64,000 nucleotides of DNA from Tanytarsus gracilentus. Lineage: Eukaryota > Arthropoda > Insecta > Diptera > Chironomidae. The first letter of the stretch is position 1; every line of letters begins with the position of its first letter. The stretch lies in the NCBI GenBank assembly GCA_038502055.1, contig JAXRKN010000024.1:372001-436000 (forward strand). The letters run 5' to 3'. This document shows, piece by piece, positions 1 through 11,900 of this stretch. The notes under the pieces are model-generated. The model was given only the letters and a program-made list of their open reading frames with translations. It made no database searches and was not told the origin of the DNA. The translations under genes were made by a program, and so were the position numbers.

Positions 1-67
1 GCTTGTTGAGCGTGCTACAAAAAATTTAATATAATTTAATGTCTAATTAAAATCTTAAATAACTCAC

Positions 68-737
68 TCCATTTGTCTCTTGCCGTCGGTCCCGCTGCGT
101 TCGTTCCATTGTTGCTGCTCCTCCAACCCTCTTCATTCTCATCTCTCGTTCCCTTTCGCCAGCTCTCCAGTGCATTCCTCGAGAAGCCTTCTTTCCTCGG
201 ACTCACGGAACTGCCCGCACTCCACTCAGCCGTTGTCTCCGTGCCATTTCGATCGAGCCATCTTCTTCCCTCTTCATCGTACAGCGACGTTGACCGCGTG
301 TAACTGGTGCCATGGTAGAGACCTCTTCCCCTTCCACGACCCCTCTCAATTGCACCGCCTCTAATTATTCCGCTGCCACGACCCATCGACGGCATCAGCG
401 GACGAATGTGAGTTCCACCCCATGTTGGCGCACCCGTTCCACCCAAGCCACGCGTACCAATCTGTTCATCGTCCGTAATTGGCTGTAGTGCGAGTGGCAT
501 TTGCCAGTCAGCCACAAAGAGACGTCGAAACCTGGGCAATGCATCTGGCAAACGTGCCGATTTATCGCATAAGCTCAACATTTCTTCGCGCCCATAACGA
601 TGATCGGATAGCACTGGACGACTTATGATGCTATCCGACGAGGGTGATTGTGGCATTTGTTGTTGTTGTTGTGATGGTGCCACATTTGCGACGCTATTGC
701 GTAACCACTCGGGACCGAATTTGATTGATTCCGTCAT
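68..737 (-). CDS. Gigyf: GIGYF translational repressor, first coding exon (partial)
   Basis: The reading frame starts with the GIGYF-type N terminus MTESIKFGPEWLRNSV. It then carries HRYGREEMLSL around residues 46-56, which matches the 4EHP-binding motif known in GIGYF proteins. Later come a Gly/Arg-rich stretch (RGRGRGRG) and a Trp-containing low-complexity tail. GIGYF partners with 4EHP to repress translation of bound mRNAs in the cytoplasm. The exon ends at 68 with a GTGAGT donor inside a Ser codon, so the GYF domain and the rest of the gene lie beyond the left edge. A short Gln run (QQQQQ) sits near residue 24. Identification rests on the N-terminal and 4EHP motifs, as the GYF domain itself is not visible. 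Confidence 0.85.
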
Positions 738-2753
738 TTTTTCTCTTACTTTTTTCTTCTTCTCTGATGAGCTAAAAGCGAGAAAGTTAGAATTAATTTT
801 TTTTTCTCGAGACCTAGATGCGAGCTCAAGTAAACAACTGAAAACTACCTGACGACCTCAACATTATATAAACAAAATTGAAATCGGCAGACTATCAAAT
901 TCATAGCAGTGAAGGCGATAAAATTAATTTTTTCGCGGCCATAAATTTGATGAAGTTTTTTATCTTATCCAAAAAGTGAGTTTTGTGTGTTTTTCGTCAC
1001 AGTAAACATCTCACCTTTAAAAGATCCCTTTTTAGAGCTTTCTTAGCCTTTTGATTGATATTTTCTCGTTTCCGCGAAAAAAACTATTTCACTTTTCGAT
1101 TTGCAACTCAAAATTCGTTTGATGACGATTGTCTCCAAAAAAAGTTTCAATTTTTTTAAGCAAAGAATTTCGTTTTTTAAATAACTTCAATGATGAATTT
1201 TCCTAAAAGAAAAATGTTGGTTAGAAATTTCTTTTGTCAATTAAACTCTCAAAAGTTTCTCATTGCTAAATTTTTTTTAATTTGTTTTATGGAAGCACTT
1301 TTTGATAATGTGGCAAGAGCAACACATATGATTTTTGGTTCTGCACACGACTCACACAAACACATTGAAAGTTTTTCGCATGCTGATCAGCTTTTTTTAC
1401 TCTTCACTTCTTTTTATTTTAATTACGAAGAAAGTGAAGAAATTTTTTAAAAAGTTCTTTTTGAGGATTTTTTTTTAATTTTTTTTAAGTCGAATTTTTA
1501 TAATCAGAAAATTTTTATCTCACGGAATTTTTTATAATTTTTGAGGTTGTTTTGATTTTTTTAATGCTTTTTGATTTTAAATTTAAAATCGAAATTCCTT
1601 CAAATTTTTTTAAATCATTTTAAAATGTTTTTAAATCCATCTAAAAATCTCAAAATTCACTTTTAAAAAAATCACAACAAAAACAATAAAAAATTTTAAT
1701 CACTTTTGACTTCACTTTGTTGTCATTCTATCGTAAAGGTCATCGGCTAAATTTGAAAGTTCTAAAATTTCTCATTTTTATCGAAAAAAAATCTTCTTTT
1801 GCCACATTTTCAATCAATTTTCCCTCGCATTTTCATCATCTAAAAATTCCATCTCACAATCAATTCTCAACGTGCTCGAATATCAACATCACACTTTATC
1901 GTCACTTATTAGATCATCGGCGAAATTATTACAAAATTTCGAACACGGATTTTTTTTTCTTCGTCGCTCGGAAAAATTTCAAACATGGCGTCGCACACTT
2001 TTTCGACTCGCGGAGATTTTTAAATTCAATTTTAAGTCGATCGAATCGGGTTGTTGAGTTGATATTCGAGGTGATTCAGATGCAGTTGTCGTGATTGTGA
2101 TGAAATATCCAGAAATCAGCGATTATCTTTCACAGCAATGAGGAAAATTTGAGAATTTTTTCTTCTTACTGCGAAGTACTTACATCCAAAACCCCTTTGT
2201 GAATGAGGAAATTTTTTTCTCTTACGGAAAAAGATGAGTGTGTGACTGGATGTGAAGTGAAGAGCCCCTCGATAAATCGGTGGCGAGGTCTTGTGGAAGA
2301 TTGAGATGAAATTTAAGACTTTTTTTTCGGTAAAACTTATTAAAAGTTTTTAATTCTTACCTGAATTTTGTTTTTAAAATAATTGATTTTAATTTTGAAT
2401 TTCTAACGGATTTTTTTAAATTTTCTTTATAATTATTTAATTTTTTATTCTTAAAGAAAAATTAATTTTTTTAATTTTTTGTTTTATTTAATTTTTTAAT
2501 TTAATTAAAAATAAATTTTAAAAAATTTAACAGTCAAAAAATGCTTAAATATTTTATTTTATTCAATTTCATTCAAAATATTTCATAACGACTTTTCCCG
2601 CCAAAATTTCAAAAATTATCCCCTCATCTTTGAGTGTGTTGGTAAAAATTTCCCCTTTCAAATTCAAAACAAAACAAAATTTTTTCACATTAATTTTTTT
2701 TCTCCTCGTTTCATCAAAATTTCATCGAATTTATATCAAAAGATCAACCGAAA
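738..2753. other. Intergenic region with probable Gigyf 5' UTR and promoter
   Basis: No convincing coding gene is seen. On the minus strand there are good splice donors, for example CAGGTAAGA near 2360 and CCGTAAGAG near 2220. A less AT-rich patch lies at about 2200-2310. This is what one or more non-coding 5' exons of Gigyf would look like, but the exon borders cannot be fixed. The two longer plus-strand open frames here (1190-1450 and 1717-2094) look like chance ORFs. Confidence 0.4.
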
Positions 2754-4068
2754 ATGTCAACGGACGTATGTCGACTGTGCAACTCACAAAGCACGAAGCT
2801 CACGTCATCAATTCACGACGAAATTGTGTCAAAATTCATCGAATTCATTCCCGACCTAAATCTCGCGATTAACTCAAAATTACCATCGAAAGTTTGTCAA
2901 CTTTGCTATGGAAAGGCGAAAATTTCGTGTGACTTCATTGAAAAAATTCAAAAAGTTCAAAAGGAAATCGAAAAAAATTCAAAGCGACCTCAAAAGTCAT
3001 CAACTCTAAATCCAGCTGAAATTGCTCTCAAGAAAGTTCAAAAAATTGGAATTAAAGTCACGAAAATAATTCCGTTGACAGATGGAAGTCAATTTGAAAT
3101 ATTAAATGACGACTACGAAGGACTCTACGACACGCTTCACAGTCCCGAAGTTATGATGGAGAGTGAGGACGAATATAAGCCAGACGTTGAGGCGAGCGAT
3201 GATGAGGATGAGGATTATAAGCCGAATATTAGTGGATTGAGGAGTGTAAAGAAAGTGAAAACGGAACCGAATAGAAAATCAAAGAATGTAAGTTGAATTT
3301 TTATTAAATTTTCATCGAACATTAATTAATTAAATTTTAGGAAGAAGTCCGCGAGATTATTATCGACGCACCAATCACTTTCACATGCTCGAAATGCAAT
3401 GCCAAATATCCAGATCTCGAATCACTCACAACACACATGAAAGCACGCGATTGCTTCCCTCCCGACGTACCGACCTGCAAAGAGTGCGGAAAGATTTTTA
3501 ATAGCAGAAAAACTTTATCCGCTCACATGGCGACTCACAGGCCGAGAGATAAAGTTATCTGTGAGATGTGCGCGAAGGCATTCAATCACAATTACGATCT
3601 TACGGCACACATGGAGAGCGTTCATCGTCGAGTCGTGCGATATGATTGCGTTTACAAGTGCACACACTGTCAGGAGAGCTTTAACTCGCAAATGGACCTA
3701 CTCGATCACGTTCGAGAACATCAGAGAGTGAAGAAGGAAGCGCCGAGAATGTGCGAATTCTGCGGTAAAGAGTGCAAAAACCAAAAATCATATCAAAATC
3801 ATTTGATTACTCATAAGGATCACAAACCACACACGTGCACTGTGAGTTGAGATAACTTTTAATGTTCAATTAAATAATTTATGATTTTATTTTTATTTTT
3901 TAGGTTTGCGGTAAAGGATTCACCAAAAATTTCCTCCTCATTCAGCACATGCACATTCACACGGGAATTAAAGCTTACACTTGTGACATTTGCGATAAAA
4001 GTTATGCCAAACGTGACTCGATGAGAATTCATAAAAAACGCGATCATCCTGATCACATTTTGCCTTAA
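2754..4068 (+). CDS. ZAD-type C2H2 zinc-finger protein
   Basis: Three exons, 2754-3287, 3341-3841 and 3904-4068, join in phase (GT-AG introns of 53 and 62 bp). The N terminus is a ZAD domain, with CRLC near residue 6 and CQLC near residue 46, used in insects for dimerisation of nuclear zinc-finger proteins. An acidic linker follows (about residues 125-165, SDDEDEDYKPN). Then come about seven C2H2-type fingers: CSKCNAKY (its last ligand appears to be Cys), CKECGK, CEMCAK, CTHCQES, CEFCGK, VCGKGF with a TGIKAYTC linker, and CDICDKSY. It should act as a sequence-specific DNA-binding protein. ZAD proteins expand rapidly in insects, so no orthologue is named. The ATG at 2754 gives the full ZAD. 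Confidence 0.88.
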
Positions 4069-4709
4069 GTTAATTTCATTAAAGTAAGGAAATTTCATTA
4101 AATTTTATGAAAGATTTAAAAAAATTTCAATCTAATTTAATTTTCTACCTCTAAATTTAGAGCAGACAAAAATCACGTTTTTCATGAAATTTGCATGCGA
4201 ATGTTTAAACAATTGCATGATTTGCTTGCAATTTGTCTATCAGGGAAAGTTTCATTGGTCAAAAATAAAATAATCCAAAAATTTATAATCTTATGCGAGT
4301 CTGAAAATTTAAATATCAAAGATTTAAGATAAATATAATTTTTTTATTTAAATTGCTTTTAAATTACCACAAAAATAATCACAAAAGTGTGATGATAAAA
4401 AAATACTTTATCAAGTGCGCTACAGGAATGTCGAACATGTGTGTAAAAAAAAATTTTATATCTATAAAATACTCGGAATTTTTTTCACTGATAATTTTCT
4501 TCTATTACTGACAGAAAATTTGTAAAAAAATTCCCAATAAGAAAATTGCTCGATTTTTGTTAAAAAAATATTTGTCTTTTTTAAAGCTTCAAGCATTGAA
4601 GTCTTTTGTATCCTTTTTTGATCCTTGAATGATTTTCTTCATTTTTTAAAGTTTAAAAATTTTAAGTACGTTAAATTTTGTTGCGATGTGAAAGTCACTT
4701 CGATTTTCT
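4069..4709. other. Intergenic, 3' flanks of convergent genes
   Basis: AT-rich DNA between the 3' ends of the ZAD gene and the EF-hand gene. I see no gene or repeat that can be defended. Confidence 0.4.
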
Positions 4710-5606
4710 CTAATAATAATCAGGAACTGGAGCTGACACAATTTTCAAAAATTCCATGTAGTTAATCTCGCTGTTCATGCTCACATTTGTCTCTCTAAAA
4801 ATCGCCTGAATTTCTCTGTCGCTCAATTTTTCACCCCAATTCGCTAAAATTCCTCGCAAAACTCGGGCGCTAATTTTTCCCGTGTTTCTGGTGTCGTAAG
4901 CTTTGAATGCTAGGGACCCATGAATAAAGGTATTAATAAAAGTATTTAATCAAACTCAATCGGGCAAAAGTTTCTTAAATCTCAAATAGGTGCCGGTGGT
5001 AAAGCTGGAGCCGAGGGCAATCCCGCTAAATACCAGCAACAATAAGTTTCTATCACGGGATGTTGCATCGATCATCACCTCATAAAATTTAGAACTTTAC
5101 ACGAATTATTAATGTCTCATTCACATGCTGCACCATCAACTATTACTTTTTCTTTTATAATTTTTTTTCTAACAATAAAATTTTCTTTTTTCATTAGAAT
5201 TATAATTTTCCACGATCATGCATCCATTTAAATGATATGAAGGAAAACAAAAAAAATATTTAAAATACCTTTGACAATTTCATCCGGAAGTTTCTCGACT
5301 GGAACGAAAAAAATTTTATTTTATAAAAAAAAACTTAAGTTTAATAAAATTTTCGATCTCACCTCTCGAGTGCGCATGAACGACTTCCAAAAAATCTGAG
5401 AAGCTCATTTTGCTGTTGTACTTCTTCATGTAGGCAGTGGTTTCTTTGATCGTTGGCGAGAGACCCAAACTCCTCATAATTAAAACTAGTTCATCAACCG
5501 ATCGAATAAACATCGGATTTTCACTTCGCTTCTTAGCGAACAAGAAAAAAGCTTCTCGAAAGCTGTCAATGTCCTTTTCAGTGAAGTGTTTGAGATGTTG
5601 CGACAT
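4710..5606 (-). CDS. Calmodulin-like EF-hand protein, CALML4 type
   Basis: Exons 5606-5363, 5298-5269 (only 30 nt) and 4909-4710 splice to a 157-residue protein ending DYY. The first half (FTEKDIDSFREAFFLFAKK, later SLGLSPT and SFSDFLEVVH) matches the CALML4 pattern of degenerate first EF-hands. The second half holds FKAYDTRNTGKISA, GEKLSDREI and INYMEFLKIV. Few acidic calcium ligands remain in the loops, so calcium binding is probably weak, as in CALML4, which acts as a light chain for myosins. The length fits the family (about 153 residues). The micro-exon is needed to keep frame and restores KLPDEIVKAF. A 359-bp intron before the last exon holds the small ORF listed separately. Confidence 0.82.
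4956..5075 (-). CDS. Possible 39-residue membrane microprotein inside an intron
   Basis: Within the second intron of the EF-hand gene, on the same strand, a complete ATG-to-TGA frame of 40 codons starts MIDATSRDRN. It runs into a hydrophobic stretch (LLLLVFSGIALGSS) and ends in a basic tail (YLRFKKLLPD). This is the layout of a single-pass membrane microprotein such as the small mitochondrial ones. The local base composition is clearly less AT-rich than the flanks. The opposite strand also stays open here, reading GAGGKAGAEGNPAKYQQQ after an AG, so the patch could instead be an exon or retro-fragment on the plus strand. No family is recognised. Confidence 0.3.
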   Translation of the reverse strand: MIDATSRDRNLLLLVFSGIALGSSFTTGTYLRFKKLLPD

Positions 5607-5819
5607 TTTTAGGAGTTTGTTGAAATTTTTTAGTGATTTTCAATGAAAAATAATTTCATATAATTTTATCTCAAGTTGTAGCTGTAAAATATCGTTTTCA
5701 AATGTGTTTGTGAGCAACAAAAAATTCAAAAAAATCTCTAACGGTTTTTTCCACGTGCAAAAAAAAATTCAAATTTAGATAAATTTTATTATTTATTTTT
5801 TTAATAATTCTTTAATGAT

Positions 5820-8074
5820 TTATTTATTTTTCTTTCTCGGCTTAAATTCAACAATTATGTTATCCTTCAACAACATTTGACTAAAGCTCGGAACGAGTTC
5901 CAATTTCTGCGGTGTTTTTTCACAAACTTCAATACTGAATTCACTCAAAATACTAAAAATCAACAATTTCGCTTCCATCAGCGCGAATCTCGATCCAATG
6001 CAAATTCTAGGTCCAAACCCAAACGGCAAATAAGATCCAGCGACAATTTTATCTTTTCTCTCATCGCTAAATCGATATGGATCAAACTTGAGTGGATTTT
6101 CGAAATAATTTTCGTCGTGATGAATTGCCGAAATCGGAAGCATCAGAATGTCGCCGACTTTTACATTGTGAACTTTTCCATTGCCAAGATCCATTTTGTA
6201 GTCGCGATTGCATTCACGAGTTGTGGCAGCGGCGGGCGGCCAAAGTCGAAGAACTTCGGAAATCACCATGTCGAGGAATTTCATTTTGTGGAGAGCTTCG
6301 TAGGTGACTTGAGAGCCGTCGAGGGTTTGAATGACCTAAAAAATTATTAGTAATTTTTTTAAAAATTTAATTTTCATTTTAAATTTTCTAAAAAATTATT
6401 TTTGAGAAATTTTTTTCTAATTTTTATGAATTTTTGTAATTTTTATAAATTTTTCTATTTTTTTTCCGTACCTCATCAACTTCATCGATCAAAACTTGCT
6501 GATAATCCCTATAAGTAGCTAAATAGTAGCTCGTCATCTGCAGCAGCACATTTGTGGTCTCGAAGCCAGCTCCAAAAAAGATAAAACCCTGCGCGATGAA
6601 ATGTTCGTCGGTCCAATTTGTCATTTTCTTATTTTTAGCTTTAACATCGTACTCGATATTCGCTGAAAAGTTTGCCTGCTTTTCCTCATCCTCGTGTTCT
6701 GTCTTGAGTTGACCTTTTTTCGCTTGAAGAAGAAGTTGAATGACGTCGGGTCGGAAAATTCCTTTTTCGTCGCGCTCTTGCATCACTTTGATGATGACTC
6801 GATGGAAAAAGTCGCGAACCTAAAATTTTGAGATTTTGGTAAATTTTTTAGATCCGCTAAATATTTCTAAAATTAATTAAATAAATTTTCAAACCTCCTT
6901 CGTTGTCAGCTGCAATTTTAACTTCACAAAAAGCCATCGGGATAAGACAAAGATGATAATCTTGATGCTGTCAATCATTCTCGGACTTCGCATCCTCTCG
7001 ACAAACTTAAAAAGTTCGCTTTTCTCATTTTTCACGCAATCACCTTTAAAGCCTAAAACAGCCGTTGAAATTCCATCGACAGTAAATCTCGGAAACATTT
7101 CTTTAACATCGACCAGAATTTTTTCTTCACTTTTAACTTTTTCCAAATGAACATCGACAAATTCATTCGCGCAATCTTGCAAAACTTCAAACATCATTTT
7201 CATCTTTGAGCTTGTGAAGATCGGACTTAAAATGCTTCTCATGTTGCGCCACTCGTCATCGACCAATGCGAAAAGCATTTTTCCGGATATTTTGTCGATT
7301 TCGTCGTTGAAACTTTTGTCGTGATTGACGAAACTGTCGAAGTCTTTGACGGTGATCTGTTTGATGATTTCCGCATCCATGAGGAAAAATGTTCGGGTTG
7401 TGAAACTGAAGGCAGCGATGATCCTAAAAATACGTGAAATGAGTGTGTTTCTATTTTATGGAATTTAAGATTTATCAGAATTTTTTTTATGGACTTTAAA
7501 AATTTTCAAATAAATTTTAAATTTTAATTTAATGGAAATTAATTTTTTAACTTTTTAACTCAATTGTTTCTTTTCACTTTTGTTCCAAACTTTTTCTCTT
7601 ATCAACTTTTTTTCTTTATCAATTTTCGAGCTGTTCAAATAACTTTTTGATCACCTCTCGATGTTTCGAGGTACGATTATAAGTCGACTGCCGCTCCGTT
7701 GGCGAAAGTGGATATCGCGCCAGACTTCTATACAGCGAAGTTTTCGAAGCGATCGAAGATCATTTGGAGATTGCCGGTTCAAGTCCGGCACGGAGTGCAA
7801 CGACAATTAACTTTTTTACTCCAATCAACGCGAACTTCAATGTCAAGCTAAAAATAACTCACTTGTCGCTTTTGTGTTTCTCATAAACATCTTCTATGTT
7901 GGCGATGAAGTGAAGTCTCATCGTGATTATTTTGATAAAACTTATCAGAGACTCGAATGGACCGATGAACGGAATGCCCATCGACTTGAATTCGTTTAGT
8001 GTTGTGAAGAATTTTTTGATTAAAAAATAAAATAGAAAAATCACGATCCAAATTAGGATCAAGGTGATGTCCAT
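5820..8074 (-). CDS. Cytochrome P450, CYP9 family-like
   Basis: Four exons, 8074-7863, 7423-6895, 6819-6472 and 6335-5820, give 534 residues. An N-terminal membrane anchor (LILIWIVIFLFYFLI) places it on the ER face. QITVKDFDSFVNHD and the overall length point to CYP9. The I-helix reads FFGAGFETT, the K-helix EVLR, and the haem loop FGFGPRICIGSRFALMEAK with the ligand Cys. CYP9 enzymes oxidise xenobiotics such as plant toxins and insecticides, but the substrate cannot be read here. No stops or frameshifts are seen. The first intron (7424-7862) is long because it contains a tRNA gene on the other strand. Confidence 0.92.
7693..7797 (+). tRNA. tRNA-Arg (anticodon TCT) with a 31-nt intron
   Basis: A full cloverleaf can be drawn. 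The acceptor GCTCCGT pairs with ACGGAGT (first pair G-U). The D-stem is GCG/CGC with GG in its loop. The anticodon stem CCAGA/TTTGG carries the loop C-T-TCT-A, and the T-arm is GCCGG-TTCAAGT-CCGGC. The anticodon is at 7727-7729. An intron of 31 nt (7731-7761) sits after position 37, the normal place for nuclear tRNA introns. A T6 run at 7812-7817 would terminate Pol III. The gene lies inside the first intron of the P450 gene, in the opposite direction. Confidence 0.88.
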
Positions 8075-8964
8075 TTTTGGACTTTTTCGATTTAATTTTT
8101 GTCAGCGATAAAAAAAACTTCTCAACTGTTTGGAAATTCACGCTTAACTGAATTTATTTTCGCGTTGTAATTTTTTTTGATAATAAAATCACACGCGATG
8201 ACTCATGAAAAACTGTGAAGATAATTTTTGAGTGTGTTTTGCGATAAAGTTGATGGATTTAAAAAATAAAAAAAATTGCAATTTTATTATGAAATATTTC
8301 AACATTTTTTAATTTAAAATTTGAGCTTCATTTTTTAAAATCACAAAACATTCAAGAAAAAAACCCTCAATTTAATTGGAAATCAGTCTGTGGAGTATCC
8401 AGGTCAATGTTTTCTAAAAAAATCTTATCATTCCAGAGAAAAGTTCATTGTCTTGCTCTCAAAAAATCCCATCATATTTTAATCTATTAAATATTCACTC
8501 GGTCAATGCGATTTTTTTTCACCAACCAGCGTGATCAAAAAAATTAATTGATGGAAAAAAAATCATCGAAATATTTTTAAAAAAAAAAAAAATTTAGTAA
8601 AATTTAAATTTATTTAAAATTAAAAATAAATTTAAATTTTTTAGTTCAAAATTTAGTAAATTTATAAAAAATAATTTTATTTTTATTTTTGAAAAAATTA
8701 ATAAAATTTAACTTTTACTTTTCAGATATTAAAAAAAAATTTAATTTTATAAACTTAAAAAGTTGAAAAAATACTTTCCGGAAGTTAAAAATTGAGAAAC
8801 GCTAATCATTGACAAAAATATATTTAAGAAGATTTTTTATAATCTTTAGTCAGTCGCTGCTGAAATCTCACTTCAAAAATTTAAAAAAATTCGATTGAAT
8901 CTTTAAATATTAAGTTAGTCAATTTATAAATAATTAAAAAGTTTGAGAGTAAAAATTAATATCA
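8075..8964. other. Intergenic, upstream region of two divergent genes
   Basis: Very AT-rich DNA between the P450 start (minus) and the GTPase-DM9 gene (plus). Apart from the core promoter at 8819-8854 I see no gene or clear repeat. Confidence 0.45.
8819..8854 (+). promoter_or_regulatory. TATA box and TCAGT initiator of the GTPase-DM9 gene
   Basis: TATATTTAA at 8819-8827 is followed by the arthropod initiator TCAGT at 8850-8854. The spacing of about 32 bp is right for a start of transcription near 8852, roughly 113 bases before the ATG. Confidence 0.6.
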
Positions 8965-11900
8965 ATGAAGCTTTTCTTAGCTTTGTTATTTTTTTCCTGT
9001 GGTGAGTTTTTCTTATTAAAGTGATTGAAAAAATTTATTTTTTATTTTTTTTAAAATTTAATAATTAAAATCAATTTTTATTAAATTCAAAAAATTTATT
9101 GAATAAATTTATTTATTTATTTTAAATTCAAAAATTTTAATTGTTTTTCTTGTTCAAAATATTGATTGAAAAAATTGAAATCAATTTTTTTAAATGCAAA
9201 AATTTTTATTTATTTTTAAAAAAGTGTTTGACAAAATTTGTACGGATGAGGGAGAAAAGTCGCATCCATTCGGAAGATCTGAATTCTTGGTAAATTTTAC
9301 CAGAAACGACAACAACGTTAATTTACATCCGAATTATGATTTTATCAACAAACTCTTCCTTCACCCCGAAATCAAAGACAGAAAAATCGTAATTCTTTCA
9401 ATTATTGGAGCATATCGACATGGAAAAAGTTTCTTCCTCAATTACTGCCTGCGATATTTATATGCGACGGTAAGTTAATGGTTACTCAAGAAGCCGAAAG
9501 TCATGTTTTTGATGAAATTTGTCTATTTTATATTCAAGTGACATTTATTTTTTGACAGTATCCTTCAATCAACAGCAAAAAAGAATTTGTATCAAATACC
9601 GAGTGGTTAGGCGATGGAAATGAACCACTGACCGGATTTGGATGGGCTCACGGTACTACACCAAATACGAAGGGAATCATGATGTGGTCGGATGTTTTTT
9701 TACACGAAACGAATTCCGATAAAATCGCCATTTTCATAATGGACACGCAAGGTCTTTTTGAGCCAAAAGCAACTGACGAAGAAAATGCAAAAATTTTCGG
9801 TCTCAACTCGCTGATGACGTCAATTCAGATCATTAACATAAAGGACAGGATCGAGGAGAGAGATATCGTGAATCTCGACACGGTCATTGGTCTAACAAAG
9901 TTTATTACCGAAAAGGGAGAAAACACCTCGTGGAAGCCCTTTCAAAATCTCCTTTTTCTTTTTCGCGACTTTTACGATGACGATTATGGAATTGCATTCG
10001 CGGGCGGCCAAAAGTATTTAGACGATTTTCTTCAAACAAGTTTTGCGAGTCAATCAAAATCAAATCTCATTCGTCAGAAAATTAGTTCTTCATTCGAAGA
10101 AATTTCTTGCTTTCTCCTTGACTATCCCGGACCTCAGATTAAGCGATCGAATGGCAGATGGTCGATGTTAGAATCGGACTTTGTTACACATTTAAAAATG
10201 TTAATTGAATCTCTCCTCGCTCCATCGAAACTCATCAAAAAATCAGTTCTCGGCGAGCCTGTCGTCGCTTCAGCGTTTCGTAATTTAATTGAAGGCTACT
10301 TCAAAGCATACGAAAATTTTACAGCTCCTCCTTCCGCAAGCATTTTCGATATATCAATGAACAATCAAATGCAATCAATCGTCGACTACCAGTTTGGCAT
10401 CTACGAAGAGGCGATGAATGAAGACGTTGACCTCGATCGAGAGAAATTAATTGATTGGTGGAATAAAAAGCAGTTGAGTTGCAGAGAGAACGCTTTAAAT
10501 GGATTTAAAAATGCTAAAAAATTCAAGGATCAAGAAGTTGAGAATAAATTCAAGGATATTTTGGAGAGAAAAATTCAAGACACTTTCGATGTAAGAAATT
10601 TTGTGGGGACGCTTGCAGGTACTGAATACCTGCAGGTATCAGTACCTTCAATATCTGCTATACCGGCAGAAATTTAAGGACCTGCAATACCTTCTATACC
10701 TGCAGGTATTTTAGTACCTACATGTTGCAGGTATCAGTTCCTCCAAGCTTCTCACCACCTGGAAATTATTATTTTTCAATAAGGAAAATTGATATTTATT
10801 TCTTGCAGAGATTGAACGCGATCCAAATGAGAAAATTAAAAATGCATCAATTCAGGTCAGCAGTGGAAAAGCAGTTTAATCTTTACAAAACTGATTTGGT
10901 TGTCGGTGAAGAAAATTACAGCAACAAAAAGTTTGTGGAATGGTTGCAAACTGAGCATGAAAGGGCAAAGTTGAAATCAGTTAATGGAATTTATAACTCA
11001 ACCAGCTTTTATGACCCAGAAACAGAAGAAAAATTCGTAAAAATTCTTGAAGTGAAAATTAATGAAGATTTTGAGGTAATTTAACTATTCAAAAATCCTA
11101 AAATCTATTAAAAATTATTTTTTAAAGAAATTAAATGCAACATGTGTGACAAAATACACCAGTAAGCATTTTCAAAGTCTTTTAGATGAGCAATCTAAGA
11201 TTTATCTCGCTGCTATGGAGGTTTATGCAAAGAACTACAAAAATGATAATTATCTCAACTTATTGAATCAAACTCACACAACCCAAAAAGCAGAAGCACT
11301 TCAAGGTTTTTATAGAAAAAGAAACTATCCAAATTTGGAAGGTGAACAACTTTACTCAAATCTGTTGGAGAAAAATTTAGAAAATTACTTCTTGGTAAGG
11401 ATGGTTATGGTCAGGGGTTGGAAAGCTCGCAGTTTCTGACTTACTGCAAAATACCAGTCCCTGCAAGCTTCTCAACCCCTGGTCATGGTTGTAAAATCAT
11501 ATTTTTTTCAAGGCGGTATTATTAAGCTTTTTGTTCATACAAATTGAAAGCACTCGTGTCAGAGAAGCTTTTAAGCTCTGGTCTTATTTCTTCTTTTTGT
11601 TCGTATCCGTATACGAATTACATTTAGTGTGAGTGACTTTCGTGCAAATTATAAAATTTGACTTTTAATCATGGAATTGAAACAGCAGCTCAACAAATTT
11701 TATCGTATAAAGTTTTAAAACTATGAAACAAAAAAATTTTATTTATATAATTTTTTCGATTTTGTCTCAATTTTGAAGTTAATTAAGTTTTAGTTATACA
11801 GCTGACAGTTGACTCACTTGTAACGTATTTTTTCAAAAATGTGATAAAGTGATTCCGATTGTTCTTAAATTTAATTAAATATTTGCTCCAAAATAGTTAA

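Noticed and set aside
1717..2094. 125-codon plus-strand frame
   Set aside because: Composition reflects AT-rich runs (Phe, Lys, Ile, Asn), there is no domain, and it lies where the 5' UTR and promoter of Gigyf are expected.
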